Shown here: positions 1 to 8,363 of the stretch, one piece after another
How positions within the stretch are numbered: the first letter of the stretch is position 1
Layout: the number at the start of each line of letters is the position of its first letter
Assembly (NCBI RefSeq): GCF_049275935.1
Contig: NZ_CP184830.1
Location: 4,526,001-4,590,000, forward strand
DNA from: Endozoicomonas_A sp049275935
Lineage (GTDB): Bacteria > Pseudomonadota > Gammaproteobacteria > Pseudomonadales > Endozoicomonadaceae
DNA length: 64,000 nt
Reading direction: 5' to 3'
The notes under the pieces: generated by a model
Databases searched by the model: none
What the model saw: the letters and a program-made list of their open reading frames with translations, nothing else
Told to the model about the DNA's origin: nothing
Program-made: the position numbers and the translations under genes

Positions 1-341
1 AGCTCTGTTATTTTGTATTCGGGAGGCTCAAAAAAGGCGTGATCATGAAAGCTGTCGTAGTAGCCTTCCCAGCGTCCATTCAGTGGGTCATTGAGCTCTC
101 GTGCAGGCACCAGCTTATTGAGCCATGGCACCAGAGCATCCACTGTGCCATCTTTTTTCAGGGCCCAGCAGAGAATTTTCATACTGAACAGTTTTCCGGG
201 ATTAGCGTCGTTGCTGTAAAGCATTTCCAGGCCATCCTGCTCCGGCGCCAGCCTGATAATTTTTTCACTTTCGGTTTCGTTGACGGGTTTGCGGGTAAAA
301 AGGTCAATCACATTCCCTTCGTCATCCGGCTTTTTATCCAT
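1..341 (-). CDS. Conserved hypothetical protein, 3' end outside window (partial)
   Basis: The reverse strand is open from an ATG at 341 to the window edge with no stop, giving 113 residues that begin MDKKPDDEGNVIDLFTRKPV. A GGGAGA Shine-Dalgarno lies about 4 bases upstream of the ATG, which fixes the start. The visible part is acidic and soluble, with no signal peptide or membrane segment; it contains LAPEQDGLEMLYSND and a WALKKDGTVDALVPWLNKL stretch. I do not recognise a named domain. It is co-oriented with the lipoprotein gene 81 bases upstream and may be transcribed with it. The opposite-strand frame over the same bases is a shadow. Confidence 0.75.
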   Translation of the reverse strand, partial: MDKKPDDEGNVIDLFTRKPVNETESEKIIRLAPEQDGLEMLYSNDANPGKLFSMKILCWALKKDGTVDALVPWLNKLVPARELNDPLNGRWEGYYDSFHDHAFFEPPEYKITE

Positions 342-422
342 TGAATCTCCCGTGCTGCAGGGCGTATAAGTGTGAGTCAGGAATCGCCCTTAAGGCTGTC
401 TATCGGCACTGGAGTCTGGAAG

Positions 423-1487
423 TTAATTCGGAGGGATTTGTCCGGGTTGCATCTGGCATTCAGACAGCACTTTTTGCCAACTTCGGGTATGGCGCAGAAT
501 GGCCTTGTCCAATTGCTGCCAAACTGAAAAGGCGTAATCAGAACCGGTAATGGCCAATAGGTAGTCTTTCATGGCCTTGTCTGGAGCAGGTGGCAGTTCA
601 AGCAGTAAAGGCAACATGACAGATCGCCACTCTCTCCCTTCTGAAACGACTTTGGCCATGTAGGGTTGGATACTGTCGACGTAGAAAAGTCTGAAGACAT
701 TGTTGAGTCGTTCTATTTTTACAGAGCGCCGACCTTGAGGGCAGATATTGTCGCTCTTTTCCAGCATCACTGAAACACGGTTGAGAGTGTTGGTAATAGC
801 TGACGCGGCAGCCAGTAGTTGACCACTGTAGTGAGAAGCGGTTAATTGTTGCAGTTGCATTTCCAGAGACTGTTGATCGTAGGGAGGAGCAAAACGGTCA
901 TCTTTCAGATAAAGCCTCAGATAGTTTAAGGCTTCCAGTGTTCCCTGACGGCCATTATCTCCATGGAGAGGAAGCAGGGTCTGAAAGCCGCTCAACTGGC
1001 TTGGCAGTTCAGTTCCAGACAGCAGCATGTTCCATTTGGCGGCAGGCAATGCGGCTTCTTTCCGCTGAAAGATAGCTTTCAATCTGGCTCTTAGTTCTGC
1101 CTTTTTATTCTGCTGCTGTAAATAGTTTGTGCAGTCTTCCAGCTGGACGATCAGTTTTTTTTCGTAGTGCAGCAACTGGGAAGGCTGCATCTGCTTACCT
1201 AAACTGTTGTTGCGGTGTGCAATAAGCTGCGTAAGTCTTGGGCATTCGAGAAGATTCAGGGCTTCCAGTGCTTTTAATCGAATATCCGGTAATGGATATT
1301 GACGCTGTCTTAACGGAGGCATTTCAGGAAAACTGACCGTAGCAGACGGCATTGGCTGTCCGGTAACGTTACTGATTCTTTCTTCATACTCTTCCAGCTG
1401 GTATTCAGCTGTGGAACGATAACCACAGCCTGCCAGTGTGATCAGCAAAAGCAAGGCAAGGGAGCGAACAGTTACTTTCAAAGTCAT
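423..1487 (-). CDS. Lipoprotein, DUF3080-like
   Basis: A 354-residue protein with a type II signal peptide: a hydrophobic stretch at about residues 9-20 ends in the lipobox LAGC, with Cys21 as the predicted lipidated residue, so the mature protein should be membrane-anchored. The remainder is helical and Gln/Leu-rich with no catalytic motif I can see. Size, lipobox and position beside pdxB fit the DUF3080 lipoproteins of Pseudomonas-like gammaproteobacteria; that family call is from memory. It is divergent from pdxB, separated by about 140 bases that would hold both promoters. Function is unknown. Confidence 0.8.
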   Translation of the reverse strand: MTLKVTVRSLALLLLITLAGCGYRSTAEYQLEEYEERISNVTGQPMPSATVSFPEMPPLRQRQYPLPDIRLKALEALNLLECPRLTQLIAHRNNSLGKQMQPSQLLHYEKKLIVQLEDCTNYLQQQNKKAELRARLKAIFQRKEAALPAAKWNMLLSGTELPSQLSGFQTLLPLHGDNGRQGTLEALNYLRLYLKDDRFAPPYDQQSLEMQLQQLTASHYSGQLLAAASAITNTLNRVSVMLEKSDNICPQGRRSVKIERLNNVFRLFYVDSIQPYMAKVVSEGREWRSVMLPLLLELPPAPDKAMKDYLLAITGSDYAFSVWQQLDKAILRHTRSWQKVLSECQMQPGQIPPN

Positions 1488-1565
1488 GAGCAGTGATTGA
1501 CAGGATTGAGTGCAGTATAGGTTTTATTTCTCAAACAGGAGTGACCGATCCACATAAGCCCTGAG

Positions 1566-1594
1566 TTGTTAATTTTAAGAATGGACTATAGTAT
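1566..1594 (+). promoter_or_regulatory. Putative sigma-70 promoter of pdxB
   Basis: TTGTTA at 1566-1571 and TAGTAT at 1589-1594 are separated by 17 bases and lie about 35 bases upstream of the pdxB ATG. This is a pattern match only. No strong Shine-Dalgarno precedes the pdxB start. Confidence 0.35.
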
Positions 1595-1629
1595 CACGCC
1601 ATCACTGGATTTAACGAATACGGCCATCG

Positions 1630-2781
1630 ATGAAAATTGTTGCTGACGAGAACATTCCATTACTTCATGAATGCTTCGGGGCACTGGGTGAAGTAGTGGC
1701 TTTACACGGGCGAGATATTACTGCAAGCGATATTGCGGACGCAGACGCGCTGCTGGTGCGTTCAGTAACAGTGGTGAATGAAGCACTACTGCGGCAGGCT
1801 TCATCTCTCAGGTTTGTTGGTTCTTGTACTGCGGGCGTTGACCATATCGATCAGCAAACTCTGGCTGGCCGGGGCATTACTTTTGCCAATGCGCCTGGCT
1901 GTAATGCCCGTTCTGTTGTTGAGTATGTGCTTTGCGCCTTGGATATTCTTGCCGATCGGGATGGCTTCAGTCTGGTGAACAGAAAGGTAGGTATTGTGGG
2001 TCATGGTCAGGTGGGCAGCCAACTGTATAAAACCCTTGAATGGCTTGGTGTTGAGGTCATGGCCTGTGATCCACTTTGTGAACGAACGGCGGGTGTTCGG
2101 TTCGAATCCCTGGAAACTTTGTTACGTCAGTGTGATGTCATTGCTCTGCATACTCCCCTGACCCAGGACGTGGATTATCCTACCTATCATATGTTGGATT
2201 ATGACAGGCTGAGCAAGATAAAACCGGGCTCTATTCTGATCAATGCCGGGAGAGGCCCGGTCATTGATAATCAGGCGCTGTTGGAATTACTCGAAGAAGG
2301 TCTGGATCTCAGTGTGGTGCTGGATGTCTGGGAATATGAGCCCGATGTCAATCTGGATTTGCTGGCTCGCGTGGATATCGGCACCCCCCATATTGCTGGC
2401 TATAGTCTTGACGGCAAGATCTCGGGTACCGAGAAGGTCTATAAGGCCCTTTGCCAGACCTTTGGCTTGCCGTGCAGGGTTAGACTGGCCGCTATCACTC
2501 CCATGCCTGCACTGAAGAGAATGGGTTTTAATGACTCAGCTACCGCTGCCCAGGCCGCAGGTATTGCGATGAAATCCGTCTACGATCTGCGCCGTGACGA
2601 TGCGCTTATGCGACGTCTCATCACCATGAAGAAAGAGGCGTGCGCTATCGAATTTGACCGGATGAGAAAGCACTACCGGGAGCGGCGGGAATTCAGCACC
2701 CTGGTGCTTCAGGCCAAAAAGTGTGAGCCTAAGGTTCAAGAACATCTGAAGGCCCTGGGCTTTAATCTTCAGGAGGTCTGA
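1630..2781 (+). CDS. pdxB: Erythronate-4-phosphate dehydrogenase
   Basis: PdxB oxidises 4-phospho-D-erythronate in the DXP-dependent pyridoxal 5'-phosphate pathway. The 383-residue length and the start MKIVADENIP are typical of the family. A D-2-hydroxyacid dehydrogenase Rossmann motif, VGIVGHGQVGSQL, spans residues 120-132. The catalytic triad of the superfamily is visible as Arg208 (NAGRGPVID), Glu237 (EYEPD) and His254 (TPHIAGYS). The C-terminal ~95 residues form the extra dimerisation domain (DUF3410-type) that separates PdxB from SerA and related enzymes. It is cytosolic. No pathway neighbours are present, which is usual for this gene. It marks the edge of ordinary core genome in this window. 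Confidence 0.97.
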   Translation: MKIVADENIPLLHECFGALGEVVALHGRDITASDIADADALLVRSVTVVNEALLRQASSLRFVGSCTAGVDHIDQQTLAGRGITFANAPGCNARSVVEYVLCALDILADRDGFSLVNRKVGIVGHGQVGSQLYKTLEWLGVEVMACDPLCERTAGVRFESLETLLRQCDVIALHTPLTQDVDYPTYHMLDYDRLSKIKPGSILINAGRGPVIDNQALLELLEEGLDLSVVLDVWEYEPDVNLDLLARVDIGTPHIAGYSLDGKISGTEKVYKALCQTFGLPCRVRLAAITPMPALKRMGFNDSATAAQAAGIAMKSVYDLRRDDALMRRLITMKKEACAIEFDRMRKHYRERREFSTLVLQAKKCEPKVQEHLKALGFNLQEV

Positions 2782-2890
2782 GACAGTTTTGTTAGTTTCT
2801 CATATGCAGATCGATACGATCACTTCGTTATAAAGAGTCTCAGGAATCTTACGATAAACCTGTACAGATGAGTTCACTGGGACAGGTTAC

Positions 2891-3268
2891 ATGATCAAAA
2901 CACTGGTGATGAGCCGCTACATTAGACCTTTGGGCTGGATAGCTATTGCGATTTGCGCAGTGACCTGGTGGATGGATCTGACAGAGATCGTGAAAACCTG
3001 TCCATTCTGCCGCACGGAAAGAACTGCCATTGGTCTGCTCGGTGTTCTGATGGTTTTGCCTCATTACCGCTATATCAGTATTTTCTTAACCTGTCTGTTT
3101 TCCGTGGTCGGTCTGGTCACGGCTTCCCAGCACCTGTTCCTGATGATAAAAAGCTGGCACTTCTCGTTGAATACCCCGCTGGTTATCATTGCTCTGTGTT
3201 TGCTCTGTGGCGAGTTGCTGCTCTTGATCGAACGGGCTTTACTAAGCCGTAAAAGTCTGAAGCAATAG
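2891..3268 (+). CDS. Four-helix membrane protein, DsbB-like with a single CPFC pair
   Basis: A 125-residue protein with four hydrophobic segments (about 11-27, 45-57, 60-83 and 92-114). The first loop carries CPFC followed by RTERTAIGLLGV, which resembles the first periplasmic CXXC and following Arg helix of DsbB, the quinone-linked disulfide oxidase of the inner membrane. The second periplasmic cysteine pair required by classical DsbB is absent; the later cysteines lie inside predicted helices. It could be a divergent DsbB/VKOR-like redox protein or an unrelated small membrane protein. It follows pdxB by 109 bases in the same direction and may be cotranscribed. Confidence 0.7.
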   Translation: MIKTLVMSRYIRPLGWIAIAICAVTWWMDLTEIVKTCPFCRTERTAIGLLGVLMVLPHYRYISIFLTCLFSVVGLVTASQHLFLMIKSWHFSLNTPLVIIALCLLCGELLLLIERALLSRKSLKQ

Positions 3269-3394
3269 TCTGAAACAAAAGTCCGAAGATAAGTTCCGGC
3301 TATTTGTTATGCTGGCTTACTTTATGGTTAGTATTAATATCCATAAAAGGAAATTATTATTCGTTTTATCTGTCAAATGAATAATAAGATTTTT

Positions 3395-3444
3395 AATCTG
3401 GAAGAATAAAAAAACTGCCATCCAGATTTGATAAACTATCTGGA
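3395..3444 (+). promoter_or_regulatory. Leader with three alternating complementary half-sites
   Basis: AATCTGGA at 3395-3402 is a perfect complement of TCCAGATT at 3421-3428, and TCCAGAT at 3421-3427 also pairs perfectly with ATCTGGA at 3438-3444. The middle copy can pair with either neighbour, so two mutually exclusive hairpins are possible 36-85 bases upstream of the ATG at 3480. It could also be a triple operator site. Role is inferred. Confidence 0.4.
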
Positions 3445-3479
3445 CAGGTGCTTAATGAAATACTAATGGATGTATAACA

Positions 3480-4337
3480 ATGAACTCAGTGACAGAAATG
3501 CAATTACAATTCAACCTGGCTTCAATTCAATCAGAAACTACTGAAGCTAAAGGTTTAGGAGCTAAAGAGTTAGGAGTTAATCAAGTTAGCTCTTATCAAA
3601 GTTACCAAGCTCAGGTTGGAACAAAATTATTATCAGAAAGAAAGGTTGACTCTGCTAATGATTTTCGTTTTCTTAATGAAGAACTCTACGTAATAAAATG
3701 GTACCTTGAAGAACATTACGCTGAAAAGCTCGACGTTGAAAAAAAATCCGGAGTTAAAAAAAATCATGTTTTTCCGTTTAGTTTAAATGGTGTAAAGCAT
3801 TATAGATTAAGTCCGGATTACCCTGTTTCAGGAAAAGATTTTTCAGTGTCTTTGCCTTTGAGCGAGGAAGTAAATCTTGATTTATGCTATCGGGAGCAAG
3901 TAAAAAAAAGGTTGTCAGATATCTTTACGCACGGCTTTGAGAATGTTTGCAAAACTTTATATTTTTTTGAAGATCAGGAAAGTGTTGTGAGTGGTGTTTG
4001 TCATCAATTTGTTAATTACCTGGCATTTGGAATGGATAAACAAATAAGTCAAAATTTCAATGGCTGGTATGAAAAGCTTTCATTTGTATCTATTCAAAAA
4101 TTCGATCAGGAAAAAGTACGCTGGGGAGACATCGTTCAATTATTATCAGGTGAAAGTTTAGTTCATAGTCTTTTTTACATAGGAGATGGAAGGTATATAA
4201 GCAAACATGGAGTGTGTGATATATTTTTTCAGTCATTGTCAGCTGCTCAGGAGTCATACCCTTCAGACTCAGTGAGGATCGTTAGATTAGCGCCTGAATA
4301 TTATTCAAAACAAATAACCTTTGAAGGAAATGACTGA
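3480..4337 (+). CDS. NlpC/P60-like cysteine hydrolase, putative effector
   Basis: A 285-residue protein without a signal peptide. The first ~50 residues are polar and probably disordered. The C-terminal half has the order expected of an NlpC/P60 or related papain-like fold: a candidate nucleophile Cys in SGVCHQFVNYL (about residues 172-182), then WGDIVQLL, then a candidate His in VHSLFYIGDGRYISKHG (about residues 226-242). Known enzymes of this fold cut peptide or amide bonds, often in peptidoglycan. The absence of an export signal and the disordered N-terminus would also suit an injected effector; that is inference. The gene is clearly more AT-rich than pdxB, which suggests transfer. Confidence 0.55.
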   Translation: MNSVTEMQLQFNLASIQSETTEAKGLGAKELGVNQVSSYQSYQAQVGTKLLSERKVDSANDFRFLNEELYVIKWYLEEHYAEKLDVEKKSGVKKNHVFPFSLNGVKHYRLSPDYPVSGKDFSVSLPLSEEVNLDLCYREQVKKRLSDIFTHGFENVCKTLYFFEDQESVVSGVCHQFVNYLAFGMDKQISQNFNGWYEKLSFVSIQKFDQEKVRWGDIVQLLSGESLVHSLFYIGDGRYISKHGVCDIFFQSLSAAQESYPSDSVRIVRLAPEYYSKQITFEGND

Positions 4338-4498
4338 GCCTTCTGGTTATCTGCGGCACGCCTGGTACTCCAAAAAAGTTTTGGTGCACTCAATGCAAAA
4401 ACTGCTTCGGTAATGACTGCTGGTGTCAAGTTAAAAGGCAAAGTGAAAAAAATGAGCTATTTTTAGTTTCTGATGTTAAAAACACATGGTGGTACATC

Positions 4499-5140
4499 AT
4501 GAAAAGTATAAAGATTTTCTTGTCAATTTTTATAGCTTTTTCTATGTTTCCTAACTCAGGATTTGCAGATGGTAAAGAGAAATTAGAAGCCAGTATAAAT
4601 GAATTCAAAATAGCTTTTACAGATAGATTGCATGGTTCACTTTCCTGGGGGATGCAGCATGATGCGGTTTCAATGCTGCATATTACTGATGCGATTGTTT
4701 CAGAACATGGCATTCGAAGTGAATTGATACCCTTTGTTTCAACCCTAAGTGAAGAATACGCCGCTAAAGGGGATGTTCTTTCACTACTCATATTGGCAAC
4801 ATTGTGTTTGCATTATGTTCCAAATGAGAGCCGTGAGTTGATTTTAAGATATGTTATGATACTCCAGTCTGCAGTTTTTTATGAAATGAAAGGAACAGTT
4901 AAAAAAGAACTTATTTTTGAAATGATACAAGAATTTTTCGGAACTATGAAACCCGAAAAACAAAGTATGTTTGTTGAAGAATCGCGAACCGTATTTAGTT
5001 CAATTTCTCAGGGTCATTATGCTGGGAAGTTGTTCTCGAATCAGTCAGGGGCACATTTATTAACTTTTTTACCCACCCCTTTGTTGTTAGCAGAGGCACT
5101 GATTTCAACCTGGACAATCAAGCGAGGAGTAAGTAGATAG
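4499..5140 (+). CDS. Secreted protein of unknown function
   Basis: 213 residues with a clear Sec signal peptide: MKSIK followed by a hydrophobic core and a likely cleavage after GFA at about residue 24. The mature part is mostly helical and carries no motif I recognise. A hydrophobic stretch near the C-terminus (about residues 187-206) might be a membrane anchor or a buried helix. GGTGG lies about 6 bases upstream of the ATG. The gene is AT-rich and follows the NlpC/P60-like gene by 161 bases in the same direction. Confidence 0.65.
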   Translation: MKSIKIFLSIFIAFSMFPNSGFADGKEKLEASINEFKIAFTDRLHGSLSWGMQHDAVSMLHITDAIVSEHGIRSELIPFVSTLSEEYAAKGDVLSLLILATLCLHYVPNESRELILRYVMILQSAVFYEMKGTVKKELIFEMIQEFFGTMKPEKQSMFVEESRTVFSSISQGHYAGKLFSNQSGAHLLTFLPTPLLLAEALISTWTIKRGVSR

Positions 5141-5329
5141 TAAAGCGAAAAAAATTGGATGGCCAGAGGTTTCTGGTATTTATCTAAAGCGTCCGATAAT
5201 AGCTTCTTTACACCGGCGGTTCACAATGGTTGGTGATAGAATCATAATTAATAGCTACTTTAAGATAATCGAGAATCGTTTTTTTGAGCAGAAGCTTAAA
5301 CATCGAAAGGTTAGAGCGTTGAGGTTTTT

Positions 5330-5524
5330 ATGTTCCGTAAATATAAGATAAGTCTGATCTTGAGCTTATGTGGCATAGGCTGCTTAGTCGTCTACTACTC
5401 TGTCGGTGCATACGTAAATCACAACGGAATACTAACCGAGTCATTCGGTTTTCTCCCATTGTTCTGGATTTTTCAACTGTTGGCTTTGGTGGCGTTTGCT
5501 ATCAGCTTTTTTAAGCCAGAATGA
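5330..5524 (+). CDS. Small membrane protein, DUF3955-like
   Basis: 64 residues with two membrane helices (about 8-28 and 43-61) joined by the loop YVNHNGILTESFGFLPLFW. The size, helix-loop-helix layout and the loop pattern G-x-L-x-E-x-F followed by P-L match the DUF3955 family as I remember it; its function is unknown. A GAGG lies about 6 bases before the ATG at 5330. The 190 bases before it hold no other gene I can support. Confidence 0.6.
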   Translation: MFRKYKISLILSLCGIGCLVVYYSVGAYVNHNGILTESFGFLPLFWIFQLLALVAFAISFFKPE

Positions 5525-5541
5525 GCTAAAAATAAATAATT

Positions 5542-5601
5542 GTCATAAGTACCTAACCTTGCGAAAAAAAAATGCCTCTCATTACTTTAGGTACTTGTCA
5601 T
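5542..5601. repeat. 50-bp inverted-repeat element flanked by GTCAT direct repeats
   Basis: AAGTACCTAA at 5547-5556 and TTAGGTACTT at 5587-5596 form a perfect 10-bp inverted repeat bounding a 50-bp segment, and GTCAT occurs immediately outside both ends (5542-5546 and 5597-5601). This could be a very small transposon-like relic with a 5-bp target duplication, or a two-way terminator between the convergent genes ending at 5524 and 5623. Confidence 0.45.
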
Positions 5602-5622
5602 TTCTTCTCAAAGTAATATTTT

Positions 5623-6567
5623 TCAATAATGGAAATGGTTATGTTGCTCGGCATAAGTATCGAGAAAACCATCAATAGCTAACGATTTTGTCAATAAGAC
5701 TTTTTTCCATCGATTGTCATCAGGTAGGTAATATTGAGTATATAAATAACTCTTTATTGAGTATGCTTCAAGCCCTAACATTAAGCCTATAAGAAGAGAG
5801 CTGCCAAAATAATCACCGAATGTTTGATATCGCTTCCAGAAACCGTAACCTTCTCGCATGCGAGCAAGTCCGGAAATGGTCCAGAGGACAGGAAAAGATG
5901 TCATTCCTATTATTGCAGTTCCTTCACCGCGAGGGAAGCTATAATACTCGATTGTTCTGTAATTCGAAAAATTATTCTGTAGATTGTTTTTGAAAATTTC
6001 TCCAGCGGAAATAACTCCATGCCGAGCCAGCTTATCTGAAAAAGCATACAGTGCTGTAGATATATCTGTATTGATTTCACTGGGTGATGCAAATATATGT
6101 GACACCCATCGTTTAATAACGGGAGATTTATACTTTTCAGTTTTAATATCGATTACTGTATTTTTCCGTAAAACTAACTCAATATTATCAGCCGCTAAAG
6201 TTGTGGTAGGATAAAATGAGAGGCCATAGGGTTTAAGATAATCGATTACTTTAGTGGAAGTGATTGGGCCAAAGATATTAATTCCTTTTATCTCGGATAA
6301 ACTCACTTTTCTCTTTTCGGTATTATGTTTGATTCGTTTTTTTAGCTCATTTATATCAACAGTGTCAGTGCAAAAATGAAATGCGGAATACCCGTTTAAC
6401 TCCAGGCTATCCATATAATGTTGAATCGCACTATTATAGTTTTTACAATAATTTTCATGAAAAACCATTACGTAAGTTGGTCGTAGCGCAGAGGCATCTG
6501 CACTAAGTAAAAAAGAAAATAAGTATAATAAAACTATTATTCTGAGCAACATAGCTTTCATCTCCAT
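5623..6567 (-). CDS. Secreted protein of unknown function
   Basis: 314 residues with an N-terminal signal sequence (LLRIIVLLYLFSFLLSADASA), cleavage probable near residues 25-27. The start is ambiguous: ATGs occur at 6567, 6561 and 6552, and GGAG sits 9 bases before the 6552 ATG, which would give a compact signal peptide beginning MLLRIIV. The mature protein has two Cys near the N-terminus (NYCKNY and FHFCTD). A segment near residues 217-262 contains moderately hydrophobic stretches. I recognise no family. It is AT-rich like its neighbours and convergent with the DUF3955-like gene. Confidence 0.65.
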   Translation of the reverse strand: MEMKAMLLRIIVLLYLFSFLLSADASALRPTYVMVFHENYCKNYNSAIQHYMDSLELNGYSAFHFCTDTVDINELKKRIKHNTEKRKVSLSEIKGINIFGPITSTKVIDYLKPYGLSFYPTTTLAADNIELVLRKNTVIDIKTEKYKSPVIKRWVSHIFASPSEINTDISTALYAFSDKLARHGVISAGEIFKNNLQNNFSNYRTIEYYSFPRGEGTAIIGMTSFPVLWTISGLARMREGYGFWKRYQTFGDYFGSSLLIGLMLGLEAYSIKSYLYTQYYLPDDNRWKKVLLTKSLAIDGFLDTYAEQHNHFHY

Positions 6568-7002
6568 ACTGTGTATATAGTATTAGACATTAAAAAGATG
6601 AAATGGTTTCAAACTACCAGAGATCGTGAAACGGCAGCATTGGAGTCAGGCGCTCATGCGACGAAAAGGGGAAATAGGAAGGGGGAAGTAAGGGGAAGGA
6701 AATAGGATATCCATTAAATGCTTCTAAATCAGGAAGGGCTTCACATGAAAATCATTATTCTCATTGCCTACGAAGGAAAGACCTTCTTGCTATGCACAAA
6801 TGTACGTATGCCACTTTTATCTTTACGAACTGCTTTAGCTGTTTCTGTCGGTTTAGGGTGTTGTAGCTCTGGCGCCGGAATGCCAGCGCGGTGTCCTTCT
6901 ATAGTGTCTATTTTTTCACAAGGGCTTATGAACACCACTCAGAAAAAAAACTCTCAACAAAATTACTGATATTAAGGCACTACCTGTATCAGAAATTTAC
7001 TT
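6568..7002. other. Gene-poor 435-bp interval
   Basis: Nothing convincing is coded here. A plus-strand frame at 6718-6969 (83 residues) has no family resemblance and no good ribosome site. A G-rich, purine-rich tract at 6663-6709 contains GGGG, GGGGG and GGGG runs. A terminator-like hairpin sits at the right end. Confidence 0.5.
6966..6992 (-). terminator. Putative terminator of the 7003-8073 gene
   Basis: On the minus strand, CTGATA and TATCAG pair, with an inner AGG/CCT pairing, followed by TAATTTTG. It lies 11 bases past the stop codon. The T-tract is imperfect. Confidence 0.4.
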
Positions 7003-8073
7003 TCATAATGGGTCGTACACCGCTTCGTTGGGTCTGACATGGACATGCACATCAAACCACTTATATGCCTCTTTGTCGGTAATCGATTCTTCAATCCTCG
7101 CCACCGGCCTGCGATGATAACTAACGATGATACGTTCAATAATCAGTCCAAGATCCCGTGCAACATTAACCGTACTCTTTCCGTTTACCGTCGTTTCCAG
7201 GAAGGCTGTCTTGAAAGCGTCCGAACCGTAATCTTTTTTGTGCTCTAACAGGATCTCTATGGTTTTCTGATTCGTAATCGTTTCCCGGTCAATGATCTCC
7301 GGCAGTTCCAAAAGCCATCCGAAACTGTCGAAACTCAACTTAAACTGACGGGCAATCACATTGCTCATATAGAAGTCTTCGGGCTTGATAGCCCCGGATT
7401 TGCGGTTTTCTGAAAATGTCCAGCGGCTTTGGGTGAACTCGTTTCTAAACATGTATTCTGCGAAAGGCTCGTCCGGTTGATTGCGGCCTTCAGTGATCGC
7501 CTCATCGAGGACGGTTATTTTGGTTGTGGTCAGCTTATCGAGTTTTTCAAATTCAGAAGCATACTGCTTCTCCAGCTCCATCAGCCGATTTCGGATCTGC
7601 CGGTCCCGCCGGATTCGGTTTCGGAAATTTAAAAGGGTTTTAAATTCAGTGCTTAAAGTGTTCTTAACCTCCGGCTTCCAGAGCGACTTGCCTTTAGCCG
7701 TGGGTAGCAGGGCCGCAAACTGTTGTTCAAGCACTCGGCGCAGTTTCGGCTGATGGCATTCATCCTGCTCTGCCAAACGGACAATCCGCCCTTCCGCTGT
7801 CATGCCAAGCTTGTTCAGTGGCTCTTTGCCGGAGCTGTCCTTCAGGTAGCGCTCTATTGCTCGAGTCGTTTCTTCAACCGATGTTACATGAGTTACAGTT
7901 GATTTCCCTGTATCGGGTAATAGAGGCGATTCAAGCAGTGAAGGTTCACTAGTGTTACGTACAGTGACGTCCCTGCCCATAATAGCACCGGTGGATGCTT
8001 CCTCTGATTTAGCTCGCTTAGGTTCTGGTGGAAATGGATTGAATGACTCATTTCTTTTATTGATACCGTCCAT
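7003..8073 (-). CDS. Cytosolic effector-like protein of unknown function
   Basis: 356 residues, no signal peptide and no membrane segment. The first ~70 residues are Pro/Ser/Thr-rich and contain PPEPKRAK, a short basic patch that looks like a monopartite nuclear localisation signal. The body is charged and helical, including RNRIRRDRQIRNRLMELEKQ at about residues 151-170, a likely coiled coil. GGAG lies 9 bases before the ATG. An effector delivered to a host cell is an attractive reading given the adjacent toxin island, but no secretion evidence exists and the family is unrecognised. Confidence 0.6.
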   Translation of the reverse strand: MDGINKRNESFNPFPPEPKRAKSEEASTGAIMGRDVTVRNTSEPSLLESPLLPDTGKSTVTHVTSVEETTRAIERYLKDSSGKEPLNKLGMTAEGRIVRLAEQDECHQPKLRRVLEQQFAALLPTAKGKSLWKPEVKNTLSTEFKTLLNFRNRIRRDRQIRNRLMELEKQYASEFEKLDKLTTTKITVLDEAITEGRNQPDEPFAEYMFRNEFTQSRWTFSENRKSGAIKPEDFYMSNVIARQFKLSFDSFGWLLELPEIIDRETITNQKTIEILLEHKKDYGSDAFKTAFLETTVNGKSTVNVARDLGLIIERIIVSYHRRPVARIEESITDKEAYKWFDVHVHVRPNEAVYDPL

Positions 8074-8363
8074 GAATTATTACTCCAAAGCCAATATTTA
8101 CCTTTATCCAGTCAGGATTAAAGGTAGTAAGTTAGAATCAGATTTATAAAAGAAGTTCATAACAAGTTGTTAAGTGTAACTAACAAAGTTTTTGCCTCTC
8201 AGTACATGCATAATGGTGCCACTCAATGCTACGGATCTGAAAGACATTGCCTGAAAAGTGGCCTGACTTACCGTAGGTATAAAGCTCTCGAGTGGATCAG
8301 ACCTCATTCTCACGCTGTGAAGACAATCACGGACGTTGTGTTATATGTAAAACCCGCTCTGGT

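Noticed and set aside
39..344. 101-codon plus-strand frame at the left edge
   Set aside because: It overlaps the better-supported minus-strand gene starting at 341, which has a good Shine-Dalgarno and a sensible protein.
6718..6969. 83-codon plus-strand frame
   Set aside because: Odd composition, no ribosome site and no recognisable family; it ends inside a terminator-like hairpin of the opposite gene.
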